From: Tetragonia tetragonoides
Lineage: Eukaryota > Streptophyta > Magnoliopsida > Caryophyllales > Aizoaceae
Reading direction: 5' to 3'
Assembly: GCA_038025085.1 (NCBI GenBank)
Contig: CM076140.1
Location: forward strand, 15,086,001 to 15,150,000
DNA: 64,000 nucleotides
Shown here: piece after piece, positions 55,469 through 64,000 of the stretch
Layout of the letters: each line of letters starts with the position of its first letter
Numbering within the stretch: the stretch's first letter is position 1
The notes under the pieces: model-generated
The model's input: the letters and a program-made list of their open reading frames with translations, nothing else
The model's database searches: none
Told to the model about the DNA's origin: nothing
Program-made: the position numbers and the translations under genes

Positions 55469-57902
55469 TCAGGCATAGCGTAAAACTTCTACATAGTATC
55501 CATCCCTGTGCCAGCCATAGTACATAATCATGGTATAAAAATAGCTGTCTAAGCATGTTAATCCCCAGGATGCTGGAAGATGCTCGTGACCAGATTCTTG
55601 TAGTCGATATGCAACTTCTTTTGAGGGTTCGATAATCTGCAATGGGAATTTTTTGTCAATGAACTCATACAAAGAGTCAGGCTGCCAGCAACTGTACTAT
55701 TACTTAAACAGAGTTGCTAAAGAGAATGGAAAGCCTATATGCAAGGTCAGTCTAGCTAGCCAATAATGGTAGAGAAATCAACTTGAAGCAAGAAGAAAAA
55801 CATACATAGAAAATTTAATAGATATACTATATGAAAAGGAGAACTAAAAATAAATCTAGACAATACTAGCAAACATCATTCCACGAGTGTTTCATTGAAG
55901 TAAAAAGAAACTAGATAGGTTGATTCTTTTATATTTTCATGTCATTTATGTACTTGAGGTAAGACTTAAAAAATCACTTCCTTCTTTATTTAAGTTTCCC
56001 TCAAACTAAGAGGCATCTACCCTCTTATATTTTTGTATATTACTGAATGCAGTAAACACCTTGGCAACCCTAATCATATATATAAAAGAGGAAATCAGCT
56101 CAATGCTCACTTCAGATTATTCTAGATACATCTAAATTACAACCAAAAGCAGACATTTGTTTGCTAGAGACAATTAAAATAATATGACAACACTTGTGAA
56201 CTAATTCATCCCAAAACCAGCAATAAGCATTGCTCCTTGGCATAAACAGGAGACTGATTTCATACAATGGAGCATGAAAATCCCCTTTTTCTTTTCCTCT
56301 CACTCTCCCTCTCCTTGTGTGTTTGTTTCACAATTCACAACTGCATTCTATACTCAAATTGGATTGAAAGCAGATTCAATCAAACGCAACAACAAAAACA
56401 CAGAAACATCCCAATACATGACTCCAAATAAGAACCAAACAATTTCAGTAGATAATACAATCAAACCAAGTAGTAGTTTAAGGTAATGCAACAACAAAAG
56501 AAATCTCCCAAGTGTCTCAAAACAGCAAATATCAGCCCCGCATCTAGAACAGTACCAACGATTTTAATAAACCAAGAAAATAATTTACCTACACTCAAAT
56601 GGAGAAGATTTCAGCTTAAAACCTAGCACCCAAGAACAGGATCTGGAAACCAGAACAACAAACGCTTATGGCTCTCTCCTTCGATACAAAACAAACAAGA
56701 ACAAACAAAACTGAAAGTCACTCATCAAAAGAGGTAAGAATCTAAACTAACAAAACATAATCAGCGTCACTAATACACAAACTTGTACAAAAAAATCACA
56801 TTCTATTTCTGTGGTTTGAATAAAACTAATGCATACACTAAACTTAACAAAGTATTATGAAGACAAAAAATGAAAAAAAGTCACATGAAAAGTCATCTAG
56901 TTCAGCATGTAAAATAAATCTTAGCTAGGCTCACGTTAGGTTTCACTTAATAGTTATTTAACTTATTTTCCTTAGTTGCAGCATCTTAGCAAGCAAAACC
57001 ACAGTTAGACAACAAAAATTAAGTCTGAATTCAGACTCAGAAAACAGAGCACAAACCAGCATTGTTGACCGCTAAGATCACCTATAACAACTCCTTGCTT
57101 TCCTTTGGTTAGTCTATCAAACCAACAATGAATCTAAACTATAGTTCAGTAATGGTCTTATGTCATGCTGAAATTGTGGGTATATAAACACACATCAGGG
57201 GCTCAAAAACAGGAACCAAACGCCGAAAAACAAAACAATAACACCACCACCCCCACAGCATTAACACCCATGACCACAAAATTTTGAGAACTCATTGTCA
57301 TGTCATAGCAAACAATAACAACACCACCCCTATATCTTCATCACCTATCACTCTATCAGAGATAAGCCAGATAATAATCAAACAAGTTGAAAAATTAAAT
57401 CAGTTTTGAATTCTGTTTTGTCCCATGAATGCACATAACAAAAAGCATTAAAAATAAAGAGACATAAGAATCAAACCTGAAGCTCAGCCTCAAGCTCCTC
57501 ACACTCACAGCCAGTAGCAATCGACTTTACTCAATCGTTTTTGGGAAACCACAAGCATTTTCTTCTAAAATCTCTAATATCAGATCCAGTCAACTAACTC
57601 ACAAAAATTCAGTCTAAACAAACAATCAATAGAAAATGCAACAAAAAGCAAAAACAAAGTCTACTAACATCACAAAAATCAAAAACAACGAAAAAAACTT
57701 AGCCCTAGAAACAAAGACCCAGATATTGAACCAAACAATCAAAATAATTTGAAACCCTAATTTCATACCTAATTGAATCAAAGTCACTAGATCTCCATCC
57801 ATGTTTAAAACCCTAAACCTTCAAACATACCTTTGTAGCAGCCACAGTAAGCAACTCTTCGAGCAAGGGCCGCAAGCCCGCATTCAAATCCTCTAGTTCC
57901 AT
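55469..57902 (-). CDS. Probable three-exon gene for a 110-aa protein of unknown function
   Basis: Exon 1 (57902-57831) encodes MELEDLNAGLRPLLEELLTV and AATK, then meets a GTATGT donor. A likely exon 2 (57524-57477) adds SIATGCECEELEAELQ between an AG and a GTTTGA donor. The last exon (55681-55469) starts after TTGCTGGCAG and encodes PDSLYEFIDKKFPLQ..., SWGLTCLDSYFYTMIMYYGW and ends EVLRYA before TGA. All junctions are phase 0 and total 333 coding bases. The leucine-rich N-terminus looks helical; the C-terminal half is rich in Tyr/Trp/His. I do not recognise the family. Exon 2 has a weak acceptor; skipping it also keeps frame (94 aa). Codon use and clean splice sites argue for a real gene. The upstream sequence has a TATA-like motif near 58530. 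Confidence 0.55.
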
Positions 57903-58527
57903 CTTTATTTCGCAAATTTTGACTTCATTCCCCCAATTCTTGCCCAAACCAGCGAGTAACCCAAAAAAGATGAAACAAATTAACGAAACATAAAGAGATT
58001 TCGAAACTCATCAAACAACAATGGTTGATAAATACTTGGGAGAGAACAGGAAATCCTCACAATTAGAATTAGAAAGGAGAAATCCCAAATTGGGGGAAAT
58101 GGCGGGGTTATCTGCCATTTGGGGCTTTACACTGAATTTAGGATTACACTCGAGGAGATCTAGGATTTTGGGTAAACATCTAAAATTTTGCTTTGTACAA
58201 GAATTGACGTTTCGGAATTTTGATTCAACCAAGTAAAGTAGAGAGAGTTGATAAATAATTTCCCAGAAGTTCTTAATCACACAATTAGGTTTAGACAATA
58301 AGGCATGGATTTTCACAAAAGAAATCGCGAAAAACAACTGATAGTACTTATATCAGATTGTGATACGAACTTCATGATGGAAGCTAAAACTAGCTGAGAT
58401 CTTATGCTTGATTTGTGTCTGAGTCGATTTATCAATTTTCTGGCTTGGGTTTCTTCAATTTTCTGGGTTTCTCCTTTTCCTCTTTCTCAATTTTTAATTT
58501 CTACCATTTTTTTTTTATGTTATGACT

Positions 58528-58538
58528 ATATATACGTA
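58528..58538 (-). promoter_or_regulatory. TATA-like motif upstream of the 110-aa gene
   Basis: On the minus strand the sequence is CGTATATATAG, about 630 bases from the start codon. It would fit if the 5' UTR is long or contains an intron (57903-58500). The assignment is tentative. Confidence 0.35.
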
Positions 58539-60140
58539 AGCTCTATCGATTTAATATGATTTAACAAGTATGCCGATTTTTTTTTTGGAAATTTTACTTG
58601 GTACCCTGTATTTAAGACTTTTTCAATTGGTAATCAAATTCGTTTTCATAATCTAGTTGGTACCCCAATATTTCTGTCAAACTTTATTTAGTAACCATTT
58701 TGGATGTTTTAATCACGCACTAGACATATAAAAGCAAGTCTTTCTTTGTAAAATAACACAATCATCAATCCAACTTTAAATTTATTTTCTAAATTGAACT
58801 TTTTAGCATAGAAAAAGGATGATAAAAATAAACATAAAACAACACAATGAGTTGCATATATTAACTTGTTGGGGTATATTTGTCCATAAAAATATACTCT
58901 ATCCGTCTCAAACAAAATTTGTCATTTTCTTTTTCACGGTCTCGGAGTCCTCAGACTGTAAATAATTGCAAAATTATAAATAAGAAAATTATAATAAAAA
59001 AATAATTTTTTGAAAGTACTATTGAAAATGAGTCAAATAAAAGTATCATTGTCTCACTTGTGCATGCAGGTTACATTTTCACAACATGAGATAGAAGATG
59101 TGAGCGAGGGTGAACAAGAAAAGTTACAGCGTGACCTAGAGAGTGACAGACGTAGACAAAGAGGGTGAAAAAAAGATTTTGAATGTGCACAAAAGGATGA
59201 AAAAGGTAGACAAGATGCAACCCAACACTAACCATTTTCTAACGCATTAGTTAGGTATTGAGAGTTATATTAGAGTAGTGAACGCAGTGTCTATTATTTA
59301 TTAATACCATTTTCTATTGGCTATCTTGAGTGTGTTCCAGGTAAACTTTGTCTCTCCTTACCATCAACACATTTCTCATCTCTTTGAATTAATTAATATT
59401 TGTCGTACATCTCCCTGAATTAACATAAATTTTGACTTCACGAATGATTAGGTGTGCTCTAATTACAAGGACTAATCAATTGTAAGAAAACTACTACAAA
59501 TAAACTTCTAATTTACATCATGAGCATAAACATAGCTTGATAATTGTTATGTAACCAATACTACTCGATTTGCCAAGAAATTGTACCACATCGTGACATA
59601 AATGCGTATGAAAGTCAACAATTACAGTGCATTTGATGAAATCAGGATGCAAATCACCATTGCCTGAGCACACCTAACAAAGATGGTGACAATATTCATC
59701 GTAGGCAACAAATATGTGCATAGCGAGAAAACAAGTAGACATTAATGTTAGAGAATATTATCTAGTAACATGGAGAGAGAGAGAGTTAAAGAATAAGAAA
59801 AGTAGACGGCCCACGTGATGGGGAGCAGAAGAAGAAAGGATGAGAAAGGGGAACATTAAAGAGAGAAAAATAAAAATAAAAAGCAATTAAGAAATCAATC
59901 AAGTCCAAAATGACTGATTGATAGTGATAAGCAGCCTATTACAATGAATTAAGAGGAGATGAGAGTATTCAGAGATATAGGTTTGCAATTGTGATGAGAG
60001 GTAGATCGAGGAAGTTTAGAAGGAGAGAGAGAGAGAGAGAGAGATAGAGAGAGAGAGAGAAAGAGAGTTTGAGGGCCAAGGAAAGAGAAGATACGACCGT
60101 GAGGGCCTGGAGGAAAGAGATTGGAGATTAAGGGGAATGG
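58539..60140. other. Non-coding interval with transposon traces
   Basis: At about 58588-58700 GGAAATTTTACTTGGTACCC and TTGGTACCCCAATA resemble the termini of MULE-MITEs like the one at 16228, without a partner end. A GA-rich microsatellite lies at about 60022-60064. No gene was recognised. Confidence 0.45.
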
Positions 60141-60820
60141 GCAGCGAGCGCTAGTGGTGCTCGTGGAGGGCGGACGACCGACGATGAGGCATCGGCGATC
60201 GGTGATCCTGGCAGATCTGGGCAACGGGAGCGGTTGTGGTGGCCTGGCGGTCCAAGAATGGGCAGCGAGCGAAGCATCTAACGGCTGAGGCCGGTCGGCG
60301 ACGACTGAGATCTGAGCCGCGGACGGCCTGAGAGGAGGAAGGCGGTTGGCAACTGGAGATCTGAGCGGCGGCCAACATGGAGTCGGCGAGGGACGGGGAC
60401 TGTTGTTTGTTTTGTGAGGGCGTTGGATTACAAGAAACAATTCTATATTTTCTCTATGCTTTATTTAATGAAGCTAAGTGTGGGTACTATAATCTAGAAA
60501 TTATAGAAAGATTGATATGGAGGACATTAGTCCGGTGGTGGACATACAAAGGTCCGCCACCGGCGAAACAGAAGCTAATTTATTTAAGCTACCAAGAAAT
60601 TAGCTCGGATACCATGTGAGATAATAGAATGGTTGGTTATTATTGATGTAATCGATCCTTATTTATAGATACAAAAGGTCTTAGTGATATAAAAACTGTA
60701 GATTACACAATCTTTATAGTATAATACTAATCTAGAATATTACTAAAATCTACTAGATAATATTCTCTAATAATTAATTGCATCAATCCTTTTGATGATC
60801 ATTATATGTGGTTCCTAACA
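60140..60820 (-). mobile_element. LTR retrotransposon remnant, minus strand (5' LTR, primer-binding site and leader)
   Basis: On the minus strand an LTR ends CTATTATCTCACA at 60615. It is followed by the primer-binding site TGGTATCCGAGC (60614-60603). The LTR start is either TATTAGAGAATATT near 60772 or TGTTAGGAACC at 60820. Downstream comes a 12-bp hairpin with one mismatch (60563-60532) and then a GC-rich leader (60400-60150) with repeated AGATCTGAG/CAGATCTGG words. No gag frame or second LTR in the same orientation is visible, so the left end is truncated or unrecognised. Confidence 0.6.
60532..60563 (-). promoter_or_regulatory. Hairpin downstream of the primer-binding site, related to that of the TRIM at 17.9 kb
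   Basis: On the minus strand CCGGTGGCGGAC (60563-60552) faces GTCCACCACCGG (60543-60532) across an 8-base loop, with one mismatch. It begins 51 nt from the first base of the primer-binding site. The 5' arm is the same 12 bases as in the TRIM. Confidence 0.7.
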
Positions 60821-61216
60821 CTCAGTGTCAACTGGGAATGCAAGTGCTGCCCATTCAAAAAGAATGCATTAACTTCTCTTTGGGCTTTGGGTGGGAAAAA
60901 TAAGTCAACATTACTTTTGCAGCCCCATAACTCATAAGCAAGAAATGGTAACAAGCTTACATGGAAAAGTATAAAATTTGCTAAGAGAGTCTCCAGAAGT
61001 ATGCCAAATGGCCCACCCATGATGCCTCTTCTTTGATTAGAAAAATACTAAAAAAGAAAAAGAGTTCTTTTCCTCTCACTTTCCCTGCAAGTGCAGTGCA
61101 ATGAAAATTATCTTACTCTTACATAACCTCTCTCCTATGATTTACTCACGAATTAGGAATTATAATAATCTCTCTAAATTTGATTATTTTGAGTTAGTGA
61201 TTTTGAGTTATTCATC
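60821..61216. other. Non-coding spacer
   Basis: Nothing recognised. Confidence 0.45.
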
Positions 61217-61787
61217 TTATTACTAAGCTTGAGGCTTTTTAACTTTTTCCACAAAATCAAGTTGTTTTTTACTTTGAATGTGATGTCCCCCATAAAAAAA
61301 AAATTAGTAGTTGATGATGACCCCATTGGCAAATTTTTTTAAAAAAATTTAAAAAAAAAATTGCATCCCCAAAATCAAATTTCTGGATCCGCCACTGCTA
61401 ACACTCCCACTCTAGTTGAAACTAACACTTCCACTCTAGTTGGAGGATTCTACATCGAGAATATTGGAGTAGGATTGGTGACCAACCACATGGTGCTTTA
61501 CTTATTACTAAGCTTGAGGCTTTTTAACTTTTTCCACAAAATCAAGTTGTTTTTTACTTTGAATGTGATGTCCCCCATAAAAAAATTTAGTAGTTGATGA
61601 TGACCCCATTAGCAAAAAATTTTAAGAAAATAAAAAGAAATTTGCATCCCCAAAATCAAATTTCTAGATCCGCCACTGCTAACACTCCCACTCTAGTTAA
61701 AACTAACACTTCCACTCTAATTGGAGGATTCTTCATCGAAAATATTGTAGGATTGGTGACCAACCACATGGTGCTTTACTTTACACA
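61217..61787 (+). repeat. 285-bp tandem duplication
   Basis: Both units open TTATTACTAAGCTTGAGGC or its close match (TACTAAGCTT at 61221 and 61506) and close with GACCAACCACATGGTGCTTT. They share TTTCTGGATCCGCCACTGCT (TTTCTAGATCC in unit 2) and differ by a few substitutions and A-run lengths. Within each unit AACACT(C/T)CCACTCTA is itself repeated. Confidence 0.85.
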
Positions 61788-62270
61788 TTTGCGTACTTAT
61801 TCTTTGGTCCTCCTTCATAAACGATAAATAGTCGACCTCACTCAACACTTTTTCTTGGGTTGTCAACTTCTAGTAAAATTTGCTCTATATATTAACACTA
61901 AATATAGGAAAACACGTCTAAACTATTAGAAAAAATAACCCATTGAAGTAAAATTAAAAGGAAATAAAAAGATATAAAAATAAGTAAAATATTTTCATAT
62001 GTCACTCGTGTAATGTATGTGCAATCAGCTTGATAATCAGGTTTGACATAGCAAAAATCTTTGGAACAACAAAAGTTTATTTAATCATCTACTTGACCTC
62101 TAGATATCCAAAATGGGGTCGGAGAATTGTATTTGCTTGTATATTAGGCGTACTAGTACTATTGTTTGTGGTATCATTGTTATTCAATGAACATTTTTGC
62201 AGTAAAATAAACAAAAAATCCTTATAAAATTCCCTAAAAGCTAAATGTTGTCCACTGCTATTCATTACAA
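61788..62270. other. Non-coding spacer
   Basis: AT-rich, featureless up to the Helitron end. Confidence 0.45.
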
Positions 62271-64000
62271 CTAGGTAGATGCCCGTGAGTATGCCCGTGC
62301 GTTGCACGGACTGTGATTATATAATAAAATTAATATAAAGTGATTATTAATCTCATCGAAAAATCAAAGTGTAATTGTCACTCATGAAAAACTATTAGTA
62401 ATATATGGATAAATATTTATATAATCCACTTAATATCATGATCGCCATATAATAAGATTACTATGACTTTATAGGGCATCTTATCTAATTTAAACTCTAA
62501 TCATCAATTTCAATTAACTATTAATTAACTCATCACATATGTTACATGATCCATGAGGTAATAGTTTCAAAGTCTTTCTATGCTTGATGTTGGTACGCCA
62601 ATGCTCTTATGTTGATATAAGTATACAAATAACCTTCCAAAGATATGATCCTTCTTTTATGGTAAAATCAGTTTAAATGTCTAATGTATACATAACTACT
62701 TTTAAAAAAATAAAGAAGTTTTAGACGTAAACCTTAGAATAGCAAAACATATTTTAATCCTTGCTTGTTTTTTCAAAGTTATAATATGCGGTCAAAGTAC
62801 TGCCTTGAAGAACGCAAAAAATCCAATGTAATTTTATTTGTGGCCTGAAAGGAGTACATTAATAATTATAAAGTTGAAGGGAACATAAATTGGAGCCCTA
62901 AATAACATGGGGGATCAATATATTACGTACAGTTATAAAATTATACGTGATAATGGTAAAGTTTCCTATTAGAGACTGGACCTAGAATCATTTTAGATTC
63001 ATCGTTTATTTCTTTATTCTACACATACTCTTTTTATTATATTTTACCTTGAGATTGCTTTTTAAAATTTTTATAACTAATATACGTATCTTTTCTCTTA
63101 TTTTTACATTGCAACTCTTTAGTTGTGTCAGCTTGTCAAGCTAATTACTAATTACCTTTTTAGGTGGACGCATCTTATATGTTGTAAATCAATAGAACAT
63201 ACTACAAATGAGTATCATTTTAAAGGATATTTCGTACTCGTTCCAATGATGTAAGAAATTTAATTATTTAAGCGGTGAGAGTAAAGTGATATGATTTTTA
63301 AAATCTAATAGTCTACTCTTTAATGATTTAGGAAAGTACAACTTTAGTATATATTCTATACAAAAACCTCTAATTAATAGTGTACTCTTTAACGATTTAG
63401 GAAAGTACAACTTTAGTATATATATTCTATACCAAAACATATATTTCTATTTTATATTTATATTAAAACTTTATTACAATAACTCGCTTAGGTGGACGCC
63501 TCCAATACTGTCAGAAAATGCCTCTAATATATAAATATTATGATATGATTATGATTGTTTCAAGATGTCTATTTATATCCTTGTTAACATTTATCAGAAA
63601 TACGAACCACTACTACTTAGCTATGTTGGCCTTTCAAACCAAACCCCTATATCCCTGTCCAATTTTAATAATAATAAGCTATCCGCTATCATCATAAAAA
63701 AAATATTATATCTTCGAAGATATAAGCTCGGCTCGTCATTCATCATGTCGTGTGAATAGACATGATGGGAAGGATCATGAAATTGAAAGTGTCAGTATCT
63801 ATAGCAGTTCATTACATTCATTCTTTCAATCACGTATCATGAAATTGGTCAAGACACGTCATATTTTTACAAATGTAAGTTGTTCATGGTTCGAGATATT
63901 ATTAATAGAGCTTTGTGCCCTTATGGGAAGGATCCCTATTTGCTACTATGCGATATTTAAGTTAATATTTTCAAGAACTAATTGGGTCGTTTAATTTTCT
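62271..64000 (-). mobile_element. Helitron 3' end and probable Helitron-derived sequence, partial
   Basis: Read on the minus strand the sequence around 62310-62271 is CCGTGCAACGCACGG, then GCATACTCACGGGCATCTAC, then CTAG followed by host T. This is a hairpin (CCGTGC/GCACGG, 62295-62309) about 20 bases before a CTAG end, as in plant Helitrons. The body would extend rightward past the window. No Rep/helicase frame is visible. A worn tandem pair of about 80-85 bp (ACTCTTTAAYGATTTAGGAA...) lies near 63310-63440. Confidence 0.6.

Noticed and set aside
58011..58337. Overlapping 71- and 108-codon frames on opposite strands
   Set aside because: They lie in what looks like the 5' leader or promoter of the 110-aa gene; neither has family features.
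59949..60440. 163-codon Pro/Ser-rich minus-strand frame
   Set aside because: Its composition comes from the GC-rich leader of an LTR remnant and a GA microsatellite, not from a protein family.
1..64000. CRISPR arrays, operons or prophage
   Set aside because: Nothing of this kind is present; gene structure and repeats are those of a plant nuclear genome.

Overview
The window looks like nuclear DNA of a flowering plant. It is AT-rich, its genes are intron-bearing or small, and it is dense with plant transposon types (PIF/Harbinger, hAT, MULE, CACTA, Helitron, Ty1/copia, Ty3/gypsy Tat lineage, SINE, LINE). The gene families are a group I bZIP, VIT-like iron transporters, an NHL protein, and FAR1 and plant-mobile-domain genes of transposons. 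A eudicot is likely and Caryophyllales possible, but the sequence alone does not settle the species.

Layout. 0-3.2 kb: first exon of a VIP1-type bZIP factor on the minus strand; the rest of the gene runs off the left edge behind an intron of more than 2.5 kb. 3.2-19.6 kb: no host gene, only transposons. These include two SINEs with clear target duplications, a 171-bp foldback, a hAT element, a very young gag-protease-only copia element (9560-12465) with LTRs that look identical, a MULE-MITE with perfect 9-bp duplications, and a 1.1-kb TRIM-like LTR element. 19.6-24.2 kb: a 4.5-kb Mutator-like element with 79-bp terminal repeats carrying a broken FAR1-type transposase gene. 25-26.4 kb: a G-box-bearing tandem duplication and a hAT MITE.

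27.4-47.9 kb: three plus-strand, intronless vacuolar-iron-transporter-like (VTL/nodulin-21 type) genes, about 9-10.5 kb apart and separated by repeats. They form a tandem array that presumably moves iron into vacuoles or similar stores. Copy 2 has an Asp in place of the Gly that precedes a conserved membrane Glu. Between copies 2 and 3 lies a large gypsy remnant: a pseudogene with a plant mobile domain, antisense to the element, followed by a polypurine tract and a long 3' LTR.

48-64 kb: an NHL/LEA_2 membrane protein (minus), decayed RNase H and LINE ORF1 pieces, a CACTA terminus with about ten hairpin-forming repeats, a probable three-exon gene for a 110-residue protein I do not recognise, a minus-strand LTR-element remnant, a 285-bp tandem duplication and a Helitron 3' end.

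The strongest unusual signals are: the gag-only copia element whose stop codon comes from its own 3' LTR; a hairpin shared about 50 nt downstream of the primer-binding site by two LTR elements with different LTRs; the antisense plant-mobile-domain gene; and the Gly-to-Asp change in VTL copy 2.
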